Shown piece by piece: positions 35,409 to 49,000 of a stretch of 64,000 bases of DNA. Origin of the DNA: Rotaria sp. Silwood1 (Eukaryota; Rotifera; Eurotatoria; Philodinida; Philodinidae); NCBI GenBank assembly GCA_905250075.1, contig CAJNOP010000002.1, positions 4,453,565-4,517,564 of the forward strand, given 5' to 3'. The stretch's first letter is position 1. Every line of letters begins with the position of its first letter. A program made the translations under genes and the position numbers. The notes beneath the pieces are model-generated. The model was not told the origin of the DNA, ran no database searches, and worked only from the letters and a program-made list of their open reading frames with translations.

Positions 35409-36706
35409 TTATTGTTTTTTGTTGCGTTTTTTAAGTGCTTTAGCACGAACACCACCTAAGACAAACATTGTTGCTTTGTTCGAAAGAAAATCTGGTAGAA
35501 GTGATTGACCAAAATCCTAAATAAATATCAATAGAAAGAAAAAAAAGCATTATCATTCAATTATGTTCACTTGAAGTTCATGTGCCCAATATCCAGTTGT
35601 ATATGGAAGTGAACTACGATCAATGGCACTGCTAACAAATTGTTCTGGTGTTGGAGAAAATAATGATGATTTACGAATGCCTGATAATTTACTAACAACA
35701 AAACCTGGACATAATGATTGAACTAATACACCACGTGATGCACATTCAGCAGCTAATGATCTACATTAGAAAAAATGGATTAACAAAATCAATTTTGTTT
35801 TTCAACATTTAACTAACCGTGAAAATAAATCAACAAATCCTTTTGTGCCTGAATAAAGCGCTAATAATGGTACTGGTCGTCGACCCGAAACACTTGATAA
35901 ATTAACAATAAGACCTCGTCGTTTTTGAAGCATATCTATATATATGTAATAAAAAACAAATTTATTATAATTATTTTAATGTAAAAATAATATATAGACC
36001 TGGTAAAATCATTTGTGTTAAATAAGCAACTGAATCAACATTACATCTAATCATATCGTTGACAAGTTTTGCACTATTTTCAACTTTATCAAAAAATTCT
36101 GGATATTCATAAGACATTCCAACATTATTTACTAAAACACCAATATCCAAACCACGAATATTTTCATGAATTGTTGCATAGATTGAATTGTCTTCTAGAT
36201 AAATTTAAAAAACAACAATCATTTATTGATTTTTTTTTGGTAAAATCCATATGTTTTTGTTCTTATCTAAATCTTTTTTTTTCATGCGAATCTTTAATAC
36301 AAATGATTCTTATCTAAGTATCCGATTCTATTTAAATAAATAATCTTACTTGTAAAATCAATAGCAATTGTTTTAACTTCTACGGCTGAATTTTTACTTT
36401 GAACTTCTTTTGCTACTTGTTCTAATTTATCTTTTGTTCGACTAATTAAAACTATATTAAGACCTAATAAATAATATTAATTAATTTATATATATATCTT
36501 TTTTTTAAATTAACTTTTCTACCTCGTTTAGCCAATTCAATTGCATATGCTCTACCAATTCCATCTGTACTACCAGTAACCAATGCCCATTCACCAAATT
36601 TTTTTATATCAAGTCTAACTGGACATAAAAGTCGATAAAGAAAAGCAGCAAGACGTGCTGCAACATAAACAAGTGCAAATGCTCCAGTTGTTGCTAAAAA
36701 ACCCAT
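35409..36706 (-). CDS. HSD17B12: Very-long-chain 3-oxoacyl-CoA reductase (HSD17B12-like)
   Basis: Short-chain dehydrogenase/reductase of the ER fatty-acid elongation cycle. The six exons are 36523-36706, 36350-36463, 36000-36194, 35818-35935, 35571-35760 and 35409-35516. They join in frame to 302 residues (the human protein is 312). Visible features are an N-terminal membrane helix (GAFALVYVAARLAAFLYRLL), the NADPH-binding TGSTDGIGRAYAIELAKRG, the NNVGMSYEYPEFF block, the catalytic Ser in VNLSSVSGRRPVP, catalytic YSGTK (YxxxK), a LCPGFVVSK loop, and a Lys-rich tail (LKKRNKKQ) of the dilysine ER-retrieval kind. All catalytic residues are kept. It shares an intergenic region of about 250 bp with divergent U2AF1. 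Confidence 0.93.
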
Positions 36707-36960
36707 TATCAAATTTTAGTAGTAGCTTTTTTTTTTCTTCTCTACTTATTCAATGAATAATAATGAACAAGTTAAAAAAAAAAAAAATATTTGTTGTTAT
36801 GAACTTTAAACCAATGAAGTTAAGTCTATCCATAGAATATTTTCTGGATGAATAATAGAAGAAAGAAAGAACGTATTGTGTTTGTTCGTTTTGTATTTGC
36901 TCTTGTGCATATACACATAGTATACATATTGTGTCAAATATCTACGATAAATTTAATATC
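36707..36960. promoter_or_regulatory. Shared divergent promoter region, HSD17B12-like/U2AF1
   Basis: About 254 bp between two divergent start codons must hold both promoters and both 5' UTRs. It contains an A run at about 36775-36787. No TATA box or initiator can be assigned reliably. This is inference from spacing only. Confidence 0.5.
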
Positions 36961-38691
36961 ATGGCTGATTATCTTGCATCAATATTTGGTACAGAAAAAG
37001 ATAAAGTTAATTGTTCATTTTTCTTTAAAATTGGTGCATGTCGACATGGTGAACATTGTTCAAAATTACATAATAAACCAACATTTAGTCAAACAATATT
37101 ATTAAAAAATCTTTATTTAAGTTTAGAAAATAGTTCACAAAAAGCAGATAAATCATTTATTGCTGATGAAATTACGGAAGAACGTATACAAGAACATTTT
37201 GATGATACATTTGAAGAATTATTTATTGAATTAGAAAGAAAATATGGTGAAATTGAAGAAATGAATATTTGTGATAATTTATCTGAACATTTAGCGGGTA
37301 AAATTTATTTTGATTTATCCATAAAAAATATCCTTACTTTTTTTTTTTTTTTTTTTTTTTTACAAGGTAATTGTTATGTTAAATTTCATGCTGAAGCAGA
37401 TGCTGAAAAAGCTGTTGTTGATCTTAACAATCGTTGGTTTGATGGACGTGCTGTTTATGCTGAATTAAGTCCTGTAACTGATTTTCATGAAGCATGTTGT
37501 CGACAATATCAAATGGGGTATGAATTTAGTACAATCTTATATTAAATCATATCAATATTCCCTTTCCTCGACTTAGTCTATATAATATTTTTAAGAAATT
37601 CATATATAAACAAAATATGATTGTCTTTATTAAAAATAAAATAGACTAGTGACAATTATACAAAAGTTTGAACTCGATAGTATATCAATATATATTGAAA
37701 ACCAATCAAAATCGAGAAAAATAAATTTTCACTCTTATCAATAGTCTATCGGGTTGGTTGAAAAATTTCATGTTGACCCTCTCGGTCACATAGGGACCAT
37801 TGGATAATCAACCTTCAGACTATTTGACACCTGTTATCAGTACAGTAAAAAGCCGAATAGAATAATTAATCTTTGAAGGGTTTATAAAAGTTTGATGAAG
37901 AATTTATGAGGCTAATAAGCCCTTCTCGTAGGGTTTATTATTCTGCAGATTACTTTATAGTAAACTATTTATATCAGAATAAAATTTAGTCGCAAACTGT
38001 ATACAGTACTGTTCTTAGCTATTTCGACGATTGTAATCATCGCCCTGAGGGGGGGGGGGGGGTCCTGGTCTAATCCAACGGGTTATACTCTATTATAAGA
38101 TTGTCGAAGAAAAATCGCCAGATACTTGGAAAAATATGTTATCCATCTTTGGAATAATTATCAGACTTAGACTAAGAAATTTCGTTGAAACTGTAAAAAA
38201 ATGTTATAAGTCCAAAAACATTGTAACCTTTAAATAACTATTTATATTATATATTATTGATTAATAATTGATATGAAAACAGAATAATAGTTTTATAATC
38301 GAAGAATATAATTTGATTGAAACTGTAGAAGGCTTACTCATATGATAAACAAATATAATGAAATATAATATTTTTCTTTTATTTATAACTTTCTTAATAG
38401 TTAATGTCGTAGATATTATATTTATTCTTCTAATTTTTTTTTTTTTTTTGTTTATTAGTGATTGTCCACGAGGTGGTTTCTGTAATTTTATGCATTTGAA
38501 ACCTGTAAGTAAAATAAATTCTTTTTTGTTAATTAAATAATTTGACTTGTTTTTTTTTTTTGTTGTATTTGAAGATTTCAAAAGATTTAAGAAAACGTTT
38601 ATATCAACGACGTCAACGTAAAACTCATAGTGATTCACGATCACCATCTCGTGATCGTTCACGATCACGTGAAAAAGATCGTCGACGATAA
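36961..38691 (+). CDS. U2AF1: Splicing factor U2AF small subunit (U2AF35)
   Basis: Small subunit of U2AF, which recognises the 3' splice-site AG. The four exons 36961-37297, 37367-37517, 38459-38504 and 38575-38691 join in phase to 216 residues (human 240). It starts MADYLASIFGTEKDKVNCSF. The first CCCH zinc finger is NCSFFFKIGACRHGEHCSKLH (C-x8-C-x5-C-x3-H). The U2AF-homology motif covers about residues 45-140 and includes NCYVKF and LNNRWFDGRAVYAELSPVTD with the RxF loop. The second CCCH finger is spread over EACCRQYQMG plus DCPRGGFCNFMH. The tail is a short RS region (SRSPSRDRSRSREKDRRR), without the long Gly stretch of vertebrates. Intron 2 (37518-38458) is 941 bp and contains a G run at about 38047-38062. 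Confidence 0.95.
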
Positions 38692-38810
38692 ATAACAAAA
38701 CAAAGAACAAATCAATAAATATATAAACTTTTGTTTTTGTGTTTTAATAAATTGAACGAAAACAAAAAAACATAAAAAAAAAAATAAATTTTTGTTGTCT
38801 ATTCTAGATA

Positions 38811-40459
38811 ATGAATGAAAATAATTCCAATATGAATGGTGATATTGATCGATGGATTGAGTGGATAAAAGATTGCAAATATTTACCTGAAACTGATTTT
38901 AAACAATTATGTACAATAATATCAGATATTTTTTTTGAAGAATCCAATGTTCAACCAGTTTTTTCACCAGTAACTATATGTGGTGATTTACATGGACAAT
39001 ATTATGATGTACAAGAATTATTTCGTACAGGTGGTTATCCACCTGATACACAATATATTTTTATGGGTGATTTTGTTGATCGAGGTTATTATAGTTTAGA
39101 AACTTTAACACAATTACTTGTTTTTAAAGCTAAATGGCCCGATCGTGTAACATTATTACGTGGTAATCATGAATCAAGACAAGTAACACAAGTTTATGGT
39201 TTTTATGATGAATGTATGAAAAAATATGGAAATGCTAATTTATGGAGATTTTGTTGTCGTTTATTTGATCTAATGCCAATTGGTGCATTGATTGATAATG
39301 AAGTTTTATGTATCCATGGTTAGTTAATTATTATTATTATTATATATTTAAAGAGAAAACAATGCTGTTCTTTTTTTTAATTTTTATTTAGGAGGTCTTT
39401 CGCCAGATATTGGTACAATTGATCAAATGCGTACAATTGAACGTGATCAAGAAATTCCACATCGTGGTGGTTTTTGTGATTTAATGTGGTCTGATCCAGA
39501 TGATATTGATTGGTGGGCTATATCACCACGTGGAGCTGGATGGTTATTTGGAGAAAAGCCAACAAATCAATTTATGCATAATAATCAATTAAGTTTAATA
39601 TGCCGTGCTCATCAACTTGTTCAAGAAGGTTAGTAATTATATGTTTTCTACAAATATTTTAAATGATAATTCTATCATCAGCTAGTAAAGTCGTGTTAAA
39701 AATAATCATCAAAAAGAAAAACACCTACAGTATTGTTATTAATTTTTATCTGATTTTTAGTTGAATGTATTTGCCTTCTTTTTTTTTTCAATCGAAATAC
39801 CAAACACGTACAATAAATGTATATCTTCATTTTTCTATTTTTTTTAGTCTCTTATCAGACTTAATTGTTTTTGTTTATTGTATAGATAAAAAAAAGAAAT
39901 GTATTCTATTTTAATTTCTTAAAACAGAAATATGAAATCTTATATTTTTCTTTAATCGTTTCTTATTTTTTTTCTTCATACAAAATAAAGGTAGGCAAAT
40001 ACAATCAAATGAAAGAATAATAGATCAGATATATTAGCAATGGATTGAATATGATTTTTCCTAATATGATAATATAAAATCAACAGAAAAATAATTTAAA
40101 GATTTCAAACACATAAGAAAAAGAAGAAGAAAAAAAAAAGATTGATGATGAAAATTTCTTTTTCTCCACGTTTAGTTTCTTCACATGAATGAATATCTAT
40201 ATTTCTCATGGGACACATTAGCATTAATAGTCGAGATTATTCGTATATTTCTATTTTTTGTTTTCTAGGGATTAAATTTATGTTCGATGAGCATCTTGTA
40301 ACGGTATGGTCTGCACCAAATTATTGTTATCGGTGTGGTAATATAGCTGCTATACTTGCTTTTCATACAGCAACAAATCATGAAACAAAATTATTTAATG
40401 CTGTACCCGATAATGAACGGGTTATACCAGCTAAAACAACGACACCGTATTTTCTTTAA
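38811..40459 (+). CDS. PPP6C: Serine/threonine protein phosphatase 6 catalytic subunit
   Basis: PPP-family phosphatase of the PP6 complex. The three exons 38811-39318, 39392-39628 and 40269-40459 join in frame to 311 residues (human 305). All PPP metal and catalytic motifs are present: GDLHGQYYD (about residue 58), GDFVDRG (about 86), [10 protein letters not shown] (about 117), [11 protein letters not shown] and [12 protein letters not shown]6 rather than PP4 or PP2A is indicated by [13 protein letters not shown] near the N-terminus, [29 protein letters not shown] and the ending [14 protein letters not shown], which keeps the PP2A-like methylatable C-terminal Leu. Intron 2 is 640 bp and has no visible gene. 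It lies 150 bp upstream of the atrophin gene in the same direction. Confidence 0.95.
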
Positions 40460-40609
40460 TAAAAAAATAAAAATAAAAATAAATTCAAGAAATTTTATTT
40501 CAATTGTCTCGTTTTTTTTTTCCTTTATACCAACAGTGTTACTTTGTGTATAGAAAAAAAGTATTTCTTTTTCTTCTAGATTTTTTTTTTGTCATATGCA
40601 TTTTTAAAT

Positions 40610-42587
40610 ATGGATGCAGAAGATGAACAAAGTAATTGTATAACATTAAAAAAAAAAAATAAAGAATTAAGTATTTTTATTCTATTCATTAAATTTTTTT
40701 GTTAAGGTCTCGAAGAACGTCTTCGTGCGCAGAATACTAATAATACTAATACTAATAACAATAATAATAATAATAACAATACAAATAAACCTTTAACAAC
40801 TCGTGTAACAACATCAACTGTTAAATCCAATCGACATACATTTAAAGATGAAAAAATTGAATCTCACACTGATAAAAATGGTGTTTCTTACCGAGTCGGA
40901 GGTAAGAAATAATTGAAATTTTGATAAATCAATTTTTTTGTTTTTTTCTATTATTATTTTTATTTAGATCATGTTTATTTGGAAACAAATAAACAAGCTG
41001 AACCATATTCAATAGCTTGTATACTTGATTTTCGTTTAGTATGTTAAATAATCATTAATCATATATCAAAATATTATTTTCTATTTTCTATAATCTAGAC
41101 AAGAAAAGATCATGTTATGCTCGAAGTACGTTGGTATTATCGACCTGCTGAAATTCCACCTAATCTTTATCATCTTCTTATTGAAGATCGTTATCATGAA
41201 AATCGTAAGTTTTACCTGTAAATTATTTATTTATTCAATATAATTCTATATTGCTTTTTCTTTCTTTTTTTTTTTTTTTTGTTTCTCAGTTCTTTTCCTA
41301 TATACTATAATGCCAGTAGTGATGGCAGCGTCAGTCAATGTCTATATAAATCATTGTATAATGTATATAGTAAAATGTCATTCTTTCTTGCTCTATCGTT
41401 CTTTTATATGAGGCGGGTTAAAGAACATATATGCTAGTAGCAGAAAAAAACAAGCTAGACAAATGCGCACAATTGATAATCATCAACATCGGGTATTATC
41501 TCTATCGAATAAGAATCAAATTCAAGCTAATAATTAAACAGTAATAGAACCAATTAGTAGTCAATATGTGTATGTCTGTATTTAATCTATAAAATTTTTC
41601 ATTCAAACCATTGTTTGCATTATATCAATTCATTCATTTTTTTCTTTTTTGTACCCAAGAGAAAGAAAGAAAAAAAGAAATACCGAATGTTATTACTATT
41701 CATCATCATCCAATACATATCATCAATAAGTATTGAGAAAAGAAAGTCGATGTATAATAATACATATATAAACACATTCTTCATATCTTCGTCAAAGAAA
41801 CAATGTGTATATATGTTCTATGACGTGTATTATTACAAACGATTACTGGTTTTAAAGAAAAACTGTCATAGTTAGTGAAGTCAATTATTCTCTTGCATTC
41901 TTATATTTTTTTATCTGCATTTCTTCCATTTTTGTTTTTCATTACTTCATTTCTTCCGTTTTTTTTTTCTGCTCTTTCAATGTTTTTTTTTTTTTTTGTT
42001 GTGTTGCTTATACTGGATTGACAGATTATCTATGAGACAATAGATGTCAATCCGATTCATTTGGATGTAATTTGACTATGAATAGCTAAACAAAAATAAT
42101 CATTGTAATAATAAAACGTTTTTCTTTTTCTTATTCTTCACATTCGATTAAAAGTTTAAATCGTCATCTATTTATATATATAAAGGAGCACATAAGGGTG
42201 TATGTTGATTGTTTGTTGCTCTTCTCGCCATTATGTGTTTGCCACACACACACACACACACATACACGCTTGCGTCGAGTAGTTTGTCGTCGTTGTCGCT
42301 TTTCTTTTTTCTGTCTCTCAACAGGAGCTCCTGCTTACTCTCTTTAGCTGCCGGAGGGACAAATAGAAGAACAATATCACATCATTGTCGGCGACAACGA
42401 TGTTGTATATGGTGTCGTGTGTCGTTTTTCTTTTTCTTATTTTCCATTTGTGATTGATTTTTTTCTTTACTTCACTCATTCGTATATACATACATACTTA
42501 AGCGTACACACTATTACAGGTGAGTAAAGAAAAGTAATGTCATCATCATCATCATCATCATCGCCATCATCATCATCACCGTCATCA

Positions 42588-42623
<36 letters not shown>

Positions 42624-42969
42624 TTTTTTTTTTTTTTTTTTATTGTTTGACATAAGTCGATATAATTAGTCGTGGATATAGCACATAGTCAACTATCATT
42701 AAAATTCAATTCTGTTCAATGATACATATAAAGAAAAAGAGATAAGAATGTTACTACTACTATTACTATTACTACTATTGACGAGTGGTATTGATCGGCA
42801 TGTGTGGAGAGATTTCCTCTTTTTTTTTTCTCTCGACATATTGACGTCTAGTACTCATTGGTGATGGTAGTGTAGAGAATTTCTTTCTTCTTTCTTCATG
42901 CTCACCCTTCGTTCTTCGTTTTCTTCTTCAATTACATACTCCCTATTTTACTTCTCCTCTCTCACGATA

Positions 42970-43001
<32 letters not shown>

Positions 43002-46000
43002 CGCATTTGCATTGAGACTAGGCACATAGCCACTGTCAAATTATTGTTAGAGTGTATATAATTCATCGACGAAGAACGATGAGAGTCCAAAGAGAAGGAG
43101 AAAGAGAGTACATGAGAGGATAGAAAGGAGATAGCGCGTGAAAATGAGCGACGACCGACACAGGACTCGACGAAATGCAGATGATAATCAGTCTAGTGTA
43201 ATCATTGATCGGCGGGCGGGCGATGGTGGCAAGTCGTTCTTCTCTTTCTCTTCTCTCTCTCTCTCTCTCTCTCTCTTCACTCTAACAACAATAATAGAAA
43301 TCCTTTTAAGTAGCAGCGCGCATGTAAGCAAAACGAAACACAAGCAAAATATCAAATTTTTCTTTTCTTCTTTTTTTTTGTGCTATTATAAGTACACATT
43401 ACTTTCGCTCTCGTTTCGTTGTGTTATCATTGTCAATATATATATATATGTGTGTCTTCTTTATCATCATCATCATCATCATCGTTTTTTTTTTGATTTA
43501 TAATCAAATGCATATGATACTAAGTTTGTGTAATCATCATTATTCACTTCTTCGTTTTTCATAATCAAAGTCTTATTGAAAGAAAAGAAACATTTATAAA
43601 TCCAACTTATTTGTTACATTTTTTGTTCTTTTGTGCTGTTGGTTATTTGACAATAACAACATCAATTACAACAAACGCGTCATCACCACATCAATTAAGA
43701 AATGTAGAAAGAAAGAAAAAAAAAAAAAAAAAAGAAAAGAAAAAAAAAGAAACATAAATAAAAAAGAGTCTTTTTCAGGTATTCATATTTTATGTCACTA
43801 TATGGTATGCGTATGCTTATATACGGGTTCATCGAGCCGAACAAACAGAAACATATCCGATACCATAAGTGATTGATTAATCGGATCAACTGACTTTTTT
43901 TCTCGTTCTGTATATATTTATTATATGTTCGCATCCTTCTTAATCGAGGTATCTGTTGTAGTTTTTTTTTTTTTCTTTTTCTACAAAGGACCTTTTGTTC
44001 TATTCATTTATCAGAAGCAAAACATTTAAATCAAACATACATATATAAATATATATATATGTATCTACATGTATTCACACCCTGTTTTATCATTAAACAA
44101 CAAATGATCGAGGATTGTATGTATTAGAATATAGTAGTGGCTCATGTCACAGTAATAAATAATATAATGTCTATAATATATCTATATCTCAACCAACCCG
44201 ATGACGAGCGATGAATTGTTGCTGTGTGCATCGTCTGTTGTTTTCTTTTCCTTCCTCTTCAACGAACATTAGCATTGCGCGTTCGTGAGACGCTGTCGTG
44301 CAGCAAAAGGAATGAGAGCGCGCGAGCACACACACATATAGAGAAAAGAGAGAGAGAGAGAAGGACCGTGACACGACGCCGGTTTGTTCCTTATTAAGGT
44401 GACACTAGCAACAACGAGCTTTCTCTCTCTCTCTCTCTATGTATGCTATTCTTTCTTTCTCTTCATCGTCTCTGTGTGTCCATTATGATTCGCGTTGATC
44501 TATTCACTTTCTTTTCACACTTAACATGCACATTTTGCATCATATACTTCATATATAAACGAAGGTAATTCATAAAGACTAAATGAAGAAGAATTATTAC
44601 TTAAAATAAGCAACAAATTATCGATTTCATTTGTTTTCTTGTTGATATGTATATTATTTATTATGATTATATCTATCAGCATTATTTTTCTCTTTTCTTT
44701 TTTATTTTGCTACGACTATTTGTCTTATCGCACTTGGCAAGTTGATCCTTTCTCTTCATATATATATATATATGTGTGTGTGTGTGCATGTTATAATTTC
44801 TGGTTAATGACATATACAGTAGAACGGCAACGACAACTCGCGCGTCCTGCTAGCATTAATTGTTGTGTTTCAATATATATATATATATATAGATGTATAT
44901 ATGTTATATACCGCTTTTAATTCATCGTCGAATTGTGAGTTGAGTAAAGAATAGAAGTTGAACACTCATCTCAAGAGATCGGTCAAATGGGCGTGTCGAC
45001 ACGCGATCTTACATATTCTTTTTTTAATTTCTTTTTTTTTTCTTTTCTATACTTGTTCATTTTATTCTTTGATATAGATTCTTCGATTTTCTTTTTCAAT
45101 TGATTGATCAGAATAACTTTTAAATGTCAATAATCTACACCTGATAAGCTGTCGTGCCGTGCTTCAGCTAACAGAAGGATGATTGATTAGTTTCAAGGAC
45201 CGAGGCGAGCTCTCTCGTCTTCTTTTCTTTTCCTTTCCTTTTTTTTTGCTGTTTCTTTCTCTATCGACTCGTTTCTCATTCTCTGCTTCATCCTACATCC
45301 TCACACTGCCTTTTTGATTCTGTATATTGTGTGTGTGTGTATGTGTGCAAGAAATAAGAGAGCGCGAATAAGCAAGCAGAGTAGTCGTTGTCGTCGTCGA
45401 CATCATTTCCGTTCATTCATCTAAAAGAAAACTAAATTACTTGATGCTTTTTGTTGTTTTTTATGTATAGAAAAAGAAAACGGTATATCTATAAATATAA
45501 ATATATAAATAAATATATTGATTAATATGTTTTATTTTGTTTCTTAAAGAGGGTAACAATCAAACATCATCAATTAAAGATAAACAAACGAAAGATTCTG
45601 GTATAATACAAGATCCAAATATTATTGGTCGTGAATTATTCGTATCGGAAATCAAAGAATTCTATCCGGCCGTACACATTAAGTAAGAAGAACATTTAAA
45701 ACCTTATTGACTTGAATAAAGAATAGAACAAAAAAAAAAAACGAGAAAAAGAAGCAAAAAAAATGACGACCGACAACTGTAATCTCTTGACAAGGAAAAG
45801 AGAACAAAGAATATGTAGTTATTGCGTACACACAGATTTATAAATAAATAAATATATATATATATAAAGATTTGTTTTGTCTATCTAAACATGTTTTTTA
45901 ATTTAATTCAGAGGTCGGTGCCGTGTTGCTCATTATCAAGATATTGAAGAAGCTCGTGCATTTAAACCTGATCCGGATACATTCTTTTATATATTAACAT

Positions 46001-49000
46001 ACAATCCTGAAGCGCGCAGACTGGCGAACACGCAAGGTGAAATTCGTGTTGGCCCATCACATCAAGCCAAATTGCCACTTTTGAAATCATATTCATCATC
46101 ATCATTAACAAACGGTATTAATGATGAATTATGTTCATTACGTGAAGAATTATTATGGAAAAATAAAACATCCGATATTGATTTATCCATGTATTTACAA
46201 GCAGCACGATCAATTGCAGCATTTGCTGGTATGTGTGATAGAGGTTTACCAGAAGATATGTATGAAGTAGCACAACGAGATGATACAACAATAAATGCAT
46301 TAACTGTTTTACATAATCATGATTATGATTGTAAACGTGCTATACAAGCACTTGTTAAATGTCCAATACCAAAAGGTATTGATAGAAAATGGTCAGATGA
46401 TGATCAAAAAAAATTTATTAAAGGTTTAAGACAATATGGAAAAAATTTTTATCGTATACGTAAAGAACATTTACCACATAAAGAAACTTCTGATTTAGTA
46501 GAATTTTATTATTTATGGAAAAAAACTCCTCAAGCACAATCAAGTCGTCCACGTCGTCGACAACGTCCATGTTCAACATCAGCTAATTTATCAACAACAC
46601 CAACACCAGCTAAACAACGTAATACAAAAACAAATAATAAAGATGAATCCGAACATAATTCTGATAATGATGATAATACAACAACAACAGATACAGATGA
46701 ACAATTTTGTCGTCATTGTCAAACAATATCAAAAGATTTACAACCAGGTGGACGTGATAGTCAACAATTATGTTATGATTGTAGAATGTATTATAAAAAA
46801 TATGGTGAAATGCCTATTATAAATCAAGAACCACCACCATATTTATTTAAACCATTAAATGAAACAAGTCCAAGTAGTAGTAGTAAAAGAAAACGTAATA
46901 AATTTAAACAATCATCATCACCACCACCACCACCACAACTACCATCATCATCATCATCATCATCCTCATTACCTCCATCATCAACATCAACATCAACAGT
47001 TGAAAAATCTGATGAAAATAATTCATCAATAAAAACATCATCGACACGTTCAAAAAAGAAAACTCGTATTAATGAACAAATATCATCAATAAAACAAGAA
47101 ACAGGAGAAGAAGAAGAAAATATAAAAGATGAACCAACAATAAATACTGGAATTAAAATAGAAGAACAAGAAAATGAAAAACCCTTAATAGGTATATATA
47201 TATATATGCATATTATCTCTTTTTGTAAATCAAGACAAAAAATTTTCCATAAGAAAATTTTCATATAAATGTTATTAGCAATGTGTAGTTTCAATAAATT
47301 GTTCATCGAAAACTCAGGCTAACTACATTGGATCGATGTTTTCTGATTTATCTAACATATTCTTTCTGCAATAAATGAATTTTTCGACAGACCGTCAAGA
47401 AGTTCTTCCTACGGATACAAATTTGGAACCATTTTTTTGGGGGGGTTTCGTAAAAAAAAGCGCAACATGTTCTTTATGGCATAGATCTTTCAAAATATTT
47501 TATGCTTTTCTTACGGAACTTTTTTGGGTTTGATGTGAAACCAAAAAAGGTTCCAAGTTTGCATTCATACGAACAATTTTTTTAGATTCCATAGTAGAAA
47601 ACTTATTTTAGAGTAGGTCAATACTTTAGTGAACACCGATTCACTGTGTCAGTAGTTTTATCAAGAGTGTACATTGATAAATATTATTTTTGTTTTTAAC
47701 TTTTAGAATCTTCAGATACAATACCTACGACAACATCATCAGGTTTTCTAATTAAAACTGAAGAATTATCATCATCAACACTATCTCAACCATTACCACC
47801 ATTAATAACTAATCCGACAGCATGTAAACAAGAAATAAATTCTCCATCATCAATTTTATCAACTGGTGCTGCAAAAATAACAAATAAAATTCTTATTGAT
47901 CATACAAAACAAACAAATTCAAATTTTATTTTATCTCCATCATCAACAATTAAATCTGAACCAATAAATATAAATGAAAATTCATCAACATTTCATTCAA
48001 ATTTATTACAATCATCATTATTATCTTCACCTCGTTCAGCATTTTCACGTACATCAAAAACATCATCTATTCATAGTCCTGATCAACGTCGAATACCTAA
48101 AGGTATATAAAATACATGATTTTTTATTGAATTAAATGAAAAAAAATAAAAATCTTTTTTCATATTTACTATTATAGATGAAGAATTGGATTCTCCATTA
48201 TCATATCGATCACAGTCACATTCAAATAGTCTTAATCATACACCAAAATCAACTCCAATTCATCCAACAATTCTTAGTGGTGATGTAACTCCATCATCTC
48301 TTTGTTTACCACCACCAACATCAATACCACCACCACCACCACTTCTTATTCAATCATCATTAAATGAATCAAAAGATAATGATTCATTAACAAACGATAT
48401 TACTGATGATGGAAATATATCAGATAGTTCAATGAGTGGTAATCATGAAATCATTGCTGATGAAGGACCAGCACCGTTAACATGTGAAAGAGGTTAAAAA
48501 AAAAACTAAATTCTTTTACAAAGAAAATATTTACAAAAAAACGTCTATTTCTTATTTGTAGAATGCTATAATAAATCTCAAGGAATTGTTTTATTACAAG
48601 TTTACGATCGTTCAGTATCACAAAATTCTTGTGCACGTACCGATATAATACTTAAACGTGGTTCACGTATACGTCAGAAACAGCAACAACAACAAGCATC
48701 ATCAAATAATAATGAACAACAACAACAACAACAACAACAGCAAGAAATACCACAAATGTCTTCATTACCATCAGTACCACCATCTGCAGCTATGATGATG
48801 GGAGTTAAACAAGAAGTTGGGAATTTATCTGTATGTCTATACAAGAAAAGAAAAAAAAGACAAACTCTTTATTATCATTTTTTAAATTTCTTTTTAGAAA
48901 TTATCCTTTTCGTTGGATAAAGGACCACCATTACTTCATACACCTGGTCCACCACCACCATTTCCAACACTTAATCCTCATCATGATGCACTATTAATGA

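Noticed and set aside
38047..38062. G-tract in U2AF1 intron 2 as a possible G-quadruplex
   Set aside because: A single uninterrupted G run; no four-tract pattern, and homopolymer length is error-prone in assemblies.
42541..43000. Possible CRISPR-like or tandem array
   Set aside because: Simple trinucleotide and dinucleotide repeats without unique spacers; eukaryotic microsatellites.
43138..43503. 121-codon open frame in atrophin intron 4
   Set aside because: Built on (CT)n and CAT microsatellites; low complexity.
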